From Amycolatopsis orientalis DSM 40040 = KCTC 9412 (GTDB lineage: Bacteria > Actinomycetota > Actinomycetes > Mycobacteriales > Pseudonocardiaceae), in assembly GCF_000478275.1 (NCBI RefSeq), contig NZ_ASJB01000041.1, positions 1 to 38,747 on the forward strand: a stretch of 38,747 bases of DNA, in the 5' to 3' direction. This document shows, in pieces, positions 26,273 to 34,502 of the stretch. How positions within the stretch are numbered: the stretch's first letter is position 1; each line of letters begins with the position of its first letter. The notes beneath the pieces are model-generated. The model had not been told where the DNA came from, made no database searches, and saw only the letters and a program-made list of their open reading frames with translations. The position numbers were made by a program, and so were the translations under genes.

Positions 26273-26770
26273 TCAGGTGAGCGAGGTCTTCACCGGAGTG
26301 GGGTTCCGGAACAGATCCAGCACCGGGCAGTGCTCGTCCACCTGCCGCTTCAGGTCTTCGTAGACCTCCGCCCCGGCAGGCCCGCTCAGCTCGACAGAGA
26401 CCCGTACATCGCCGAAGCCGGGCCGGGTCGACTCCGAGAACCCGAAGAACCCGTGCAGGTCGATGTCGCCGTCCACGGTCACCTTGACCCCGTCGAGCGG
26501 CACCCCGAGTTTCGCCGCCCAGAACTGGTACGTGATCACCTGGCACGAACCGAGCGCGGCGAGCGCGTATTCGACCGGATTGGCCGAGGTGTCGGTGCCG
26601 CCCAGCGCGGCGGGTTCGTCGACGGTGAGCGTGTGGTCGCGCACGCGGACGTCCACCCGCGTCGCGGTTCCGGGTTTCAACGCGTTGGCGACGCTGAACG
26701 AAACGGCGGCGTTGCGCGGGTCGGCGTCGACGGCGGTCTTGGTTCCTTCGATGACATCGGTCAGCGACAT
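26273..26770 (-). CDS. OsmC family peroxiredoxin-like protein
   Basis: A 165-residue OsmC/Ohr-superfamily protein that reduces organic hydroperoxides. The two redox cysteines are visible, in LAALGSCQVITYQFW (about residue 76) and VDEHCPVLDLF (about 146), with the fold strand AALGGTDTSANPVEYALAAL before the first. Length is slightly longer than Ohr. ATG 26770 follows GGAG by seven bases. Divergent from an LLM oxidoreductase with 122 nt between. Regulator not seen. Confidence 0.92.
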   Translation of the reverse strand: MSLTDVIEGTKTAVDADPRNAAVSFSVANALKPGTATRVDVRVRDHTLTVDEPAALGGTDTSANPVEYALAALGSCQVITYQFWAAKLGVPLDGVKVTVDGDIDLHGFFGFSESTRPGFGDVRVSVELSGPAGAEVYEDLKRQVDEHCPVLDLFRNPTPVKTSLT

Positions 26771-26892
26771 CGGGTCACTCCAGGATCGAGGTGTCGGACG
26801 CCGCCCAGGGTGGGCCACCGCGGGAGACCGTGCGCGTGTTCTCAACTGGTGAACACCGAAATATCCTTTGGACGGCGCGGTTAGCGTTGAAC

Positions 26893-27828
26893 ATGACCAT
26901 CGGAGTGGCACTCCCGTCCGGGGACACCGCGAACGCCGTCAACATCGTCGACGAACTCGTCACGCAGACAGCTCAAGCCGCCGAGGCCGGCCTGACATCG
27001 GTCTGGTTCTCCCAGCAGATGGAGCACGACGCCATCACCGTCGCCGCCCTCGCGGGCCGCGCCGTGCCGGGGATCGCCGTCGGGACCGGCGTCGTCCCGA
27101 TCTACCCGCGGCATCCACTGCTGATCGCCGGACTGGCGCAGACGGCGCAGGCCGCGACGGGCGGCCGGTTCGTCCTCGGCCTCGGAACCGGCGCGAAGAA
27201 CTGGCTCGAACCGGCGTACGGCGTCGAGTACCCGCCGCCGATCAAGCACCTTCGCGAGTACCTCACGATCCTTCGCCAGGTGCTCGACGACGGCGAGATC
27301 GACTTCCAGGGCGAGACGGTCAGCGCGCACGCCAAGGGTTTCGGCGCGTCGGTGCGGGTCGCCGGATCCTCGGACATCCCGCTGATCGTCGCCGCGATGG
27401 GACGGCAGGCGCTGCGCGTCACCGGCGAACTCGCCGACGGCACGATCCCGTTCCTTGCCGGGCCGAAGGCGCTTTCCGGGCTGATCGTCCCGGAGATCAC
27501 CAAGGCCGCCGCGGGCCGTCCGGCGCCGCGGATCATCGCGATGGTGCCGGTGGCGGTGACCGACGAGCCCGACGACTTCCGCGCCATCGTCGACCGGCAG
27601 TACGCCTTCTTCCGCGACATCCCCTCCTACCGCGCCATCTTCGACGCGCAGGGCGTGGATTCCGCCGGGGATCTGGTGATCGCCGGGGACGAGGAGACCG
27701 TCGCCGCTGAGATCCGCCGGTACTTCGACGCCGGGGCGACCGAGGTCGTCGCGACCCAGGCGGGCACCCGGGGCACGGAGGAACGGCTCCGCACTTGGCG
27801 CGTTCTCGGAGACCTCGCCCAGGGCTGA
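26893..27828 (+). CDS. LLM-class F420-dependent oxidoreductase
   Basis: A 311-residue luciferase-like oxidoreductase of the subfamily I recall as TIGR03564, predicted to use F420. Marks are MTIGVALPSGDTANAVNIVDEL, TSVWFSQQMEHDAITVAALAG, GTGVVPIYPRHPLLIAGLAQT and GRFVLGLGTGAKNWLE. The substrate is unknown. ATG 26893 starts the first strand of the barrel; there is no good ribosome site, but TAGCGT five bases upstream could be a -10 box. It is followed after 84 nt by an MFS transporter. Confidence 0.88.
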   Translation: MTIGVALPSGDTANAVNIVDELVTQTAQAAEAGLTSVWFSQQMEHDAITVAALAGRAVPGIAVGTGVVPIYPRHPLLIAGLAQTAQAATGGRFVLGLGTGAKNWLEPAYGVEYPPPIKHLREYLTILRQVLDDGEIDFQGETVSAHAKGFGASVRVAGSSDIPLIVAAMGRQALRVTGELADGTIPFLAGPKALSGLIVPEITKAAAGRPAPRIIAMVPVAVTDEPDDFRAIVDRQYAFFRDIPSYRAIFDAQGVDSAGDLVIAGDEETVAAEIRRYFDAGATEVVATQAGTRGTEERLRTWRVLGDLAQG

Positions 27829-27912
27829 TAAATCCCCAGGGACCAGTGGCCTTGCTCACAGCGTTCGGATTGTGCATACTCGTGCGCATAGCGAACACAG
27901 CTGGAGGTCCCC

Positions 27913-29130
27913 ATGTCCCCTGCCACGGCCCGTTCGTGGGTGGTCCCGCTCGCCTGGACGGCGGTGCTGCTCGACGGATTCGACCTGGTCGTCCTGGGTA
28001 CGGTGCTGCCCGCACTGCTCCGTGACCACGTCTGGGGCCTGACCCCCGGCACGGCGTCGGTGATCTCGACCTTCGGGCTGATCGGCATGATGATCGGCGC
28101 GATGGCGATCGGCACGATCACCGACGTCATCGGCAGGCGGAAGGCGCTGATCATCGCGGTCGGCGCCTTCTCGGTGTGCACCGCGCTGTGCGCGATCGCG
28201 CCGTCGGCGTTCTTCTTCGGGCTGTTCCGCTTCCTCGCCGGGCTCGGCCTCGGTGGCTGTCTCCCGACGGCGATCGCGCTGGTCACCGAGTACGCGCGCA
28301 AGGGAAGGGGCGGCAGCGCCACCACCACGGTGATGACCGGCTACCACGTCGGCGCGGTGCTCACCGCCCTGCTCGGCATCTGGCTGATCCAGCCGCTCGG
28401 CTGGCGCGCGATGTTCGTCGCGGGCGCGCTGCCCGCGCTCGTGCTGGTGCCGCTGATGATCAAGTACCTGCCCGAATCCGAGTCCTTCGAGCGGGCGCGG
28501 GAGACGCAGGAGAAGTCGGCGGCGGAGGTCGTCGGCGGGCTGTTCCGGGGCGGTCTGCTGCGGGCCACCCTCGCGTTCTGGGTGACGTCGTTCATGGGGC
28601 TGCTGCTGGTCTACGGGCTCAACACCTGGCTGCCGGAGATCATGCGCCAGGCCGGGTACCCGCTCGGCGCGGCGCTCGGACTGCTGCTCACGCTGAACCT
28701 CGGCGGGGTCGTCGGCCTGCTCGTCGCGGGCCGGGTGGCGGACAAGGTGGGCGTGCGGCCGTCGGTGATCGCCTGGTTCCTCGGGGCGGCGGTCTTCCTC
28801 GCCCTGCTGAGCGTGAAACTACCCGCGGCCGGTCTGTACGTCGCTGTGTTCCTCACCGGCGGTTTCGTGTTCAGCGCGCAGGTTCTCGTGTACGCCTACA
28901 TCGGCAAGACGTACCCGGCCGCCATGCGCGCCACCGGAATCGGCTGGGCGGCCGGGGTGGGCCGGGTCGGCGCGATCTGCGGCCCGATCCTCGGCGGTGC
29001 CCTGCTGAGCGCGGGCATCGCGTATCCCTGGGGCTTCTACGCCTTCGCCGCGGTCGGTGGGCTGGGCGCGGCCGCGGTGACCGGAGTCCGCGTCGGCCGC
29101 GCCCAGGAGACCGTTACCCGAGTTCCTTGA
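27913..29130 (+). CDS. MFS transporter, aromatic acid:H+ symporter type
   Basis: A 405-residue major facilitator permease with about twelve helices. The N-terminal LLDGFDLVVLGTVLP matches the DGFD motif of the AAHS (BenK/PcaK) family, followed by the loop GTITDVIGRRKALI and LAGLGLGGCLPTAIALV. It would import benzoate, 4-hydroxybenzoate or a similar acid with protons; no aromatic degradation gene is next to it, so the substrate is uncertain. ATG 27913 has GGAGG four bases upstream. Its stop overlaps the convergent APC permease by 17 nt. Confidence 0.9.
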   Translation: MSPATARSWVVPLAWTAVLLDGFDLVVLGTVLPALLRDHVWGLTPGTASVISTFGLIGMMIGAMAIGTITDVIGRRKALIIAVGAFSVCTALCAIAPSAFFFGLFRFLAGLGLGGCLPTAIALVTEYARKGRGGSATTTVMTGYHVGAVLTALLGIWLIQPLGWRAMFVAGALPALVLVPLMIKYLPESESFERARETQEKSAAEVVGGLFRGGLLRATLAFWVTSFMGLLLVYGLNTWLPEIMRQAGYPLGAALGLLLTLNLGGVVGLLVAGRVADKVGVRPSVIAWFLGAAVFLALLSVKLPAAGLYVAVFLTGGFVFSAQVLVYAYIGKTYPAAMRATGIGWAAGVGRVGAICGPILGGALLSAGIAYPWGFYAFAAVGGLGAAAVTGVRVGRAQETVTRVP

Positions 29131-30652
29131 GTTCCCGTTCCACGGCGGCGAGTTCCTCTTCGGAACCCTGGACCTTCGGACCTGTGAACCACTTGCGTGC
29201 CGAGGCGAACCACCACACCGCGGCACCACCGAGAACGACGAGGAAGGCGATCGGCGTGTAGTTGAAACTGTCGATGGTGACCGGTGATCCCTGCGGCAGC
29301 ATGAACAGCACGAAGATGAAGCAGACCCAGATGGTCGCGACGATGCCGATCGGCTTGCCCCACCGGCCGAGGTTCCACGGCCCCGGTTCGAAGTCGTCGC
29401 CCTTGCGCACCCGCAGGAACACCGGGATCACGTAGGCCACGTAGAGGCCGACGACCGCGATCGAGGTCACCGCCGCGTAGGCGGTCGCGCTCCAGAGGTA
29501 CGGCAGGGCCAGCAGGAGCGCGCCGCCGGCGGCCAGCCACACCGCGTTGGTCGGTGTCTGGGTCCGCTTGTTGATGCGGTGCCAGAACTTCGAACCCGGG
29601 ATCGCGCCGTCGCGGGCGAAGGCGTAGATCATCCGAGAGTTCGCGGTCACCGACGCCATCCCGCAGAACAACTGCGCGCCGATGCAGATCAGCAACAGGA
29701 ACTTGCCGGTCGTCTCGCCGGTCGCGTCGAGGAAGATCTGCGCGGGCGGCACCCCGGTTTCCGAGCCGACGGCGCCTTCGTAGTCCTGGATCGCGAAGGT
29801 GAGGCCGATCAGCAGGACCCAGCCGGCGACCAGTGAGACGAGGATCGAGTTGACGATGCCGCGCGGCCCGGCCTTCGCCGCGTTCTTGGTCTCTTCGGTC
29901 ATGTGCGCCGAAGCGTCGTACCCGGTGAGTGTGTACTGCGCGAGCAACAGCCCCAGTAAGAAGACGTAGACCGGCGAAGCCCAGCCGGTGTTGTTCACGA
30001 ACTCGCCGAAGACGAACGACGCGTCCTGGTGTTTCTCGGGCACGATGATGAGCACCCCGACGATGACCAGTACGCCCGCCAGATGCCACCACACGCTGAC
30101 GGTGTTCAGCAGCGCCACGATCTTGACGCCGAAGGTGTTCAGCAGGCCGTGGATCAGCAGGATGATCGCCAGCAGCAGGATCGTGTTGCCCGGTGTCGCC
30201 TCGAAGCCGAACTGCAGGTCGAGGAAGGCGTTGAGGAACAGTGCCGCACCGAAGTCGATGCCCGCGGTGACCGCGATCTGCCCGATGAGGTTGAACCAGC
30301 CGGTGAACCACGACCATGCCGCACCGTTGCGGGGGGCGAGTTTCGCGGCCCAGTAGTAGAGGCCGCCCGCCGTCGGATAGCTGGAGCAGACCTCGGCCAT
30401 GCCCAGCCCGACGAGGATGACGAACAGGCCGACCAGCGGCCAGCCCCAGATCATCGCGGCGGGACCGCCGGTCTTCATGCCGAACCCGTAGAGGGTCAGG
30501 CAGCCGGAGAGGATCGAGATGATGGTGAAGGAGACGGCGAAGTTGGAGAAGGTCGACATCGTGCGCCGGAGTTCCTGCGCGTAGCCGAGCTGGTGGAGCC
30601 GGGCACTGTCTTCGTCGGCGGGTTCGGCGGCCTGCTTGGCTGGGACATCCAT
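29114..30652 (-). CDS. APC family amino-acid permease
   Basis: A 512-residue amino acid-polyamine-organocation transporter with about twelve transmembrane segments. The start has ELRRTMSTFSNFAVSFTIISI, then the conserved GMAEVCSSYPTAGGLYYWAA loop and YDASAHMTEETKNAAKAGPR, which are common in GABA/amino-acid permeases of this group. The substrate is unknown. ATG 30652 sits after GTGGGTG and an upstream ATG lacks support. Convergent with the AAHS transporter (17-nt overlap), and preceded by repeat copy 3. Confidence 0.9.
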   Translation of the reverse strand: MDVPAKQAAEPADEDSARLHQLGYAQELRRTMSTFSNFAVSFTIISILSGCLTLYGFGMKTGGPAAMIWGWPLVGLFVILVGLGMAEVCSSYPTAGGLYYWAAKLAPRNGAAWSWFTGWFNLIGQIAVTAGIDFGAALFLNAFLDLQFGFEATPGNTILLLAIILLIHGLLNTFGVKIVALLNTVSVWWHLAGVLVIVGVLIIVPEKHQDASFVFGEFVNNTGWASPVYVFLLGLLLAQYTLTGYDASAHMTEETKNAAKAGPRGIVNSILVSLVAGWVLLIGLTFAIQDYEGAVGSETGVPPAQIFLDATGETTGKFLLLICIGAQLFCGMASVTANSRMIYAFARDGAIPGSKFWHRINKRTQTPTNAVWLAAGGALLLALPYLWSATAYAAVTSIAVVGLYVAYVIPVFLRVRKGDDFEPGPWNLGRWGKPIGIVATIWVCFIFVLFMLPQGSPVTIDSFNYTPIAFLVVLGGAAVWWFASARKWFTGPKVQGSEEELAAVERELKELG

Positions 30653-30759
30653 CGGGCACCCACTTAAAAGGTATGCGGACAGACCATTGAGATCCGCCGA
30701 AATTAGGCCCGCCGACCTGCGCATGTCAAGGTCCCGTCAAGACCTCGCCCCCTCCGGAC

Positions 30760-30812
30760 GCCATGAAAGGTCCTTTCCTTGCAATATTTGCAAGGAAAGG
30801 ACCTTTCATGGC
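30760..30812. repeat. Hairpin copy 3 of the three-copy family-1 repeat
   Basis: Arms 30760-30782 and 30790-30812 pair perfectly (23 bp), loop AATATTT. It lies 13 nt past the glycerophosphodiesterase stop and about 110 nt upstream of the APC permease start, both on the minus strand, so it separates the two units. Only the loop differs from copies 1 and 2. Confidence 0.87.
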
Positions 30813-30825
30813 AGTCGAGGGAGGG

Positions 30826-31944
30826 TCAGCGTCCCTCGAACGCCTTCACGGCCTCCAGCGCAGTGTCCGGGTGGTCGGCGAAGTACCCGTCGACACCCGC
30901 CTTGAGGAACGCCTCCTGCTCGGCGAACGCGTTGCCGTACTCGGCGAGGTTCGCCGAGGAGCGCAGGTTCTGCGGCAGGAAGTTGTTCTCGTTGCGGAAC
31001 GTGTACGGCCCCACCTTCAGCCCGGCCTTGTGCGCGTCGTCGACGAGCCTGGTCGGCTGCCCCAGCGCACCGTTCACCACCGGGATGACCTGCGCCTTCT
31101 CCGGCCCCAGGTAGTCCGCGTACTTCGAGATCTCCTTCAGGCCCGCAGGCGTGACGAGGTCGGCGTACGTCCGCGGGTCACCCTTCGCGACGAAGTCGGC
31201 GGGAGCGCCGGTCGCCGAGGTCAGCTGCAGCAGCGGCACCCGCACCTGACGCGAAAGCTCGATCAGGTTCGACACCTCGAAGGACTGGATGATCACCGGC
31301 GCCTTCGGGTGGTTGAGCCCGTTGCGCTTGAGCAGCTCGACCAGCTTCGGTTCGGTCGGGTTCTTGATCGACGAGAAGTACGTCGAGTGCTTGACCTCCG
31401 GGTACGTCCCCAGCTCGCGGCGCAGTTCGCGGCCGAGGCGGCGCGTCAGGTCGAGCACCTCCTGGTAGGTGGCGATCCGGTAGCGGCCGTCGTAGATCTT
31501 GTTGTTCGGCCGCAGCTGCGGGATCCGCTCGGTCGCGCGCAGCGTCTTCAGCTCGGCAAGGGTGAAGTCCTCGGTGAACCAGCCGGTGAACGACGTGCCG
31601 TCGATGACCTTCGTCGTCTTCCGGTTCGCGAACTCGGGGTGCTTCGCGACGTCGGTGGTCCCACCGATCTCGTTCTCGTGCCGGGCGACCAGCTGGCCGT
31701 CCTTGGTGGGCACCAGGTCGACGTCGACCCAGTCGACGCCCTGGCGGTAGGCGAGCTCATACGAGGCGAGCGTGTGCTCCGGCCGGTAGCCGGGGGCGCC
31801 GCGGTGTCCGACGATCACCGGCCCATCGTGGCCCTTCGCCAGCGCCGACACATCTTGGGTGCTCGGCTCGGCGGCGCCCGCCAGCCCTGTGACGCTGAGT
31901 ACGGCGAGTCCGGACAGGGCGAGCACGCCCAGGCGCTTTCGCAT
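30826..31944 (-). CDS. glpQ: Secreted glycerophosphodiester phosphodiesterase
   Basis: A 372-residue exported TIM-barrel enzyme (GDPD family) that hydrolyses glycerophosphodiesters to glycerol-3-phosphate and an alcohol, recovering phosphate and glycerol from lipids or teichoic acid. A signal peptide covers about residues 1-24 (basic MRKR, hydrophobic core, GAA before EPS). Active-site HRGAPGYRPEHTLASYELA with the two catalytic His, VDVDLVPTKDGQLVARHE and the C-terminal DGYFADHPDTAL are present. Length is typical of GlpQ rather than UgpQ. ATG 31944 follows GAGG by about nine bases. Divergent from purD with about 175 nt between. Confidence 0.92.
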   Translation of the reverse strand: MRKRLGVLALSGLAVLSVTGLAGAAEPSTQDVSALAKGHDGPVIVGHRGAPGYRPEHTLASYELAYRQGVDWVDVDLVPTKDGQLVARHENEIGGTTDVAKHPEFANRKTTKVIDGTSFTGWFTEDFTLAELKTLRATERIPQLRPNNKIYDGRYRIATYQEVLDLTRRLGRELRRELGTYPEVKHSTYFSSIKNPTEPKLVELLKRNGLNHPKAPVIIQSFEVSNLIELSRQVRVPLLQLTSATGAPADFVAKGDPRTYADLVTPAGLKEISKYADYLGPEKAQVIPVVNGALGQPTRLVDDAHKAGLKVGPYTFRNENNFLPQNLRSSANLAEYGNAFAEQEAFLKAGVDGYFADHPDTALEAVKAFEGR

Positions 31945-32107
31945 GGTGGATGACCTCTTTCGCTTGAACTCGGGGTACCGCGCAACCCTTGACGCAGGAG
32001 GCGTCCAGGCGGCGAAGACGGACCGGCGGAGCGCTGACCGCCGGGTGAACGCCGGATGGAACCACCCGCTCGAGGATGGCGACGTCTTCGTAGCTCACCG
32101 GCACGGT

Positions 32108-32113
32108 TACCCT
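32108..32113 (+). promoter_or_regulatory. Candidate -10 box of a leaderless purD promoter
   Basis: TACCCT fits TANNNT and ends seven bases before the GTG start of purD. No ribosome binding site is visible. Confidence 0.45.
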
Positions 32114-32120
32114 GTGCGTC

Positions 32121-33383
32121 GTGCGCGTACTGGTAATCGGGTCCGGCGCCCGTGAGCATGCACTTGTCCTCGCGGTCGCGGAAGACCCTTCCGTCACCGC
32201 ACTGGCCTGTGCCCCGGGCAACGCCGGCACCTCTTCGGTGGCCGAGCAGCTCGGCGTGGAAGCGGCCGACCCCGAGTCGGTCGCCGCCCTCGCCAAGCAG
32301 TGGCAGGCGGACCTGGTGGTGGTCGGCCCCGAGGTCCCGCTGGTGGCCGGTGTCGCCGACGCGGTCCGGAAGGCGGGCATCGCCTGCTTCGGCCCGTCCG
32401 CGTCCGCGGCCAGGATCGAAGGCTCGAAGGCGTTCGCGAAGGACGTCATGGCGGCCGCCAACGTGCCGACGGCGCACTGCGAGGTGGTCGACACCCCGGC
32501 CCGCCTCGACGCCGCGCTCGCCCGCTTCGGCCCCACCTGGGTGGTCAAGGACGACGGTCTCGCCGCGGGCAAGGGCGTCGTGGTCACCACGGACGTCGAC
32601 GTCGCGCGCAAGCACGCGCTGATGCTGCTCGACGGTGGCCACCCGGTGCTCCTGGAGTCCTTTTTGGATGGTCCGGAAGCCTCGCTCTTCTGCTTCGTCG
32701 ACGGCCGCACGGTCGTCCCGCTGCTGCCCGCGCAGGACTTCAAGCGCGTCGGCGACGGCGACGCGGGCCCGAACACCGGCGGCATGGGCGCCTACGCGCC
32801 GCTGCCCTGGGCGCCGAAGGACCTGGTCGACGACGTCGTCGCCCGCATCGTGCAGCCCGTGGTCGACGAACTCGACAACCGCGGCGCCACCTTCTCCGGC
32901 CTGCTCTACGCCGGTCTCGCGCTGACTTCCGAAGGCCCGCAGGTCATCGAGTTCAACTGCCGCTTCGGCGACCCGGAGACCCAGGTCGTCCTGGCGCTGC
33001 TGCGCAGCCCGCTCGGCAAGGTCCTGCACGCGACGGCGACCGGCAAGCTCGCCGAGCTGCCGCCGCTGGACTGGGACTCCGGCGCGGCGGTCACCGTCGT
33101 CATCGCCGCCGACGGCTATCCCGGCAAGCCGAGGACGGGCGACGTCATCACCGGTGGCGAGATCGAAGGCGTGCTCCACGCCGGGACCCGCCGCCGCGAC
33201 GACGGCGCCGTGGTCTCCTCCGGTGGCCGTGTGCTGTCGGTCGTCGGCACCGGCAAGAACCTGAAGGCCGCCCGCAAGGACGCCTACGCGACGGTCGAGA
33301 AGGTCCACCTCGCCGGCTCGCACCACCGCACCGACATCGCCCTGCTCGCCGCCAAGGGAGAGATCGCCACCCCGGTCTCGTGA
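32121..33383 (+). CDS. purD: Phosphoribosylamine-glycine ligase
   Basis: A 420-residue ATP-grasp enzyme joining phosphoribosylamine and glycine to GAR, step two of purine synthesis, in the cytoplasm. It starts [15 protein letters not shown] and contains [48 protein letters not shown] and [15 protein letters not shown] with Mg-binding residues. Length is normal. GTG 32121 appears leaderless. Divergent from glpQ; the ESX island follows after 130 nt. Confidence 0.97.
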   Translation: MRVLVIGSGAREHALVLAVAEDPSVTALACAPGNAGTSSVAEQLGVEAADPESVAALAKQWQADLVVVGPEVPLVAGVADAVRKAGIACFGPSASAARIEGSKAFAKDVMAAANVPTAHCEVVDTPARLDAALARFGPTWVVKDDGLAAGKGVVVTTDVDVARKHALMLLDGGHPVLLESFLDGPEASLFCFVDGRTVVPLLPAQDFKRVGDGDAGPNTGGMGAYAPLPWAPKDLVDDVVARIVQPVVDELDNRGATFSGLLYAGLALTSEGPQVIEFNCRFGDPETQVVLALLRSPLGKVLHATATGKLAELPPLDWDSGAAVTVVIAADGYPGKPRTGDVITGGEIEGVLHAGTRRRDDGAVVSSGGRVLSVVGTGKNLKAARKDAYATVEKVHLAGSHHRTDIALLAAKGEIATPVS

Positions 33384-33513
33384 ATTCCCGACGGAACCGT
33401 TCCGGTCCCGGGTACGTCTAACCCGGTATTTCCTGTGAAGCTTAGGCAGCCGATACATCAGCGTTGGTAGCCTCGACAGGGCGAACGGTCACCGTCCGTA
33501 CAAGGGGTGGGGA

Positions 33514-33900
33514 ATGGCAGCATCGAGCAAGATCCAGGACCTCACGTCCGCGGTCCCCGTGCCACCGTCGGTGGCCGACATCAGAGTGGATCCATCGAAG
33601 CTGCTCGAAGTGGCGAAGATCGTCGAAGAACAGGTCGACGCGCTGCAGGACAAGCTTCTGACGCGGCTCGACCAGCTGCGCATCGACACTCCGGCCAACG
33701 ACACCGTGAGCGTCCACGCGACGAGCGTCTGGAACGAGCTCGTGGCCGACGGCGACCAGTCGTACGCCGCGCAGGTCAAGGCGTACGTGGCCGGGCTCAG
33801 GGGCTTGGTGAGCCAGCTCCGCACGGCGGCCAAGGAGTACAAGACCAGTGATGCGGACAAGGCCGCCGCGTTCGGGGACCGTGGTGTACACCGGGCGTAG
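33514..33900 (+). CDS. PE-like/WXG100-type helical protein (T7SS substrate candidate)
   Basis: A 128-residue helical protein. Two long helices (about 28-56 and 78-108) are joined by a turn containing SVWNEL (Trp73). The second is followed by EYKTSD, matching the type VII export motif YxxxD (Tyr109, Asp113). That layout fits mycobacterial PE-type proteins, which pair with PPE partners. AAGGGGTGGGG precedes ATG 33514. The 3' end overlaps the lipoprotein gene by about 50 nt. Not assigned to a Pfam family from the sequence alone; the identity is by layout and by the EspG and PPE-like neighbours. Confidence 0.78.
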   Translation: MAASSKIQDLTSAVPVPPSVADIRVDPSKLLEVAKIVEEQVDALQDKLLTRLDQLRIDTPANDTVSVHATSVWNELVADGDQSYAAQVKAYVAGLRGLVSQLRTAAKEYKTSDADKAAAFGDRGVHRA

Positions 33901-34492
33901 GCCCCGTGTGCTGGTGTCCGGCGGGGTGCTCACCCTCGTGCTGGCCGGATGTACCACGGACACGGGCGGACAGGCGTTTCCCGACGAACCGGCGCTGGCT
34001 TCGGCCACGCAGGGCGCCAAGGCGTCCGCGTTGCCCGCCCGGCCCGCCGAATTGAGCCTGCAGGGCGTCGATCCGTGCGCCTTGATCACCGAGCCCCAGC
34101 TCGACCAGCTCAAGATCAACAGCAGGCCGCGCGCGGCCGCGGAGCCGATCGACGGCCCGACCTGTGTCCTCGACGCGGACGCCGCGCAGCCCTTCCACAG
34201 CTATTACCTCCGCACGGTCACCGCGGACGTCGAAGAGTGGTTCACCGGCAAGCGCCGCAAGAACAGCATGACCACGGAACCGAGGGCGGTCGGCGGGTTC
34301 CCCGCCATCACGAACTACCGCGACGCCGGGAAACCGGCCGATTGCGAAACGCTCGTCGGTGTCGCGAAAGGCCAGACGCTGGCGGTACGGGCCGTCACCG
34401 TCACCGCCGGCGCGTTCACCATGCCGCAGCTGTGCGAGATGTCCGCGCAGGCGGCCGACATGGCTTTGCAGACCTTGAAAGCACGCAATTAG
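33851..34492 (+). CDS. DUF3558 family lipoprotein
   Basis: A 213-residue predicted lipoprotein of family DUF3558. The signal peptide is basic (MRTRPPRS...GRRPR) with a hydrophobic core and lipobox LVLAGC near residue 34, so the mature protein is anchored outside the membrane. DPCALITEPQLDQL and CEMSAQAADMAL, with several Cys likely in disulfides, are typical. Function unknown; such genes commonly sit next to ESX-type secretion genes in Pseudonocardiaceae. ATG 33851 is used; a GTG one codon earlier and GTGs about ten codons later are possible. It overlaps the previous gene, suggesting one transcript. Confidence 0.88.
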   Translation: MRTRPPRSGTVVYTGRRPRVLVSGGVLTLVLAGCTTDTGGQAFPDEPALASATQGAKASALPARPAELSLQGVDPCALITEPQLDQLKINSRPRAAAEPIDGPTCVLDADAAQPFHSYYLRTVTADVEEWFTGKRRKNSMTTEPRAVGGFPAITNYRDAGKPADCETLVGVAKGQTLAVRAVTVTAGAFTMPQLCEMSAQAADMALQTLKARN

Positions 34493-34502
34493 GGAGGGCG
34501 CC

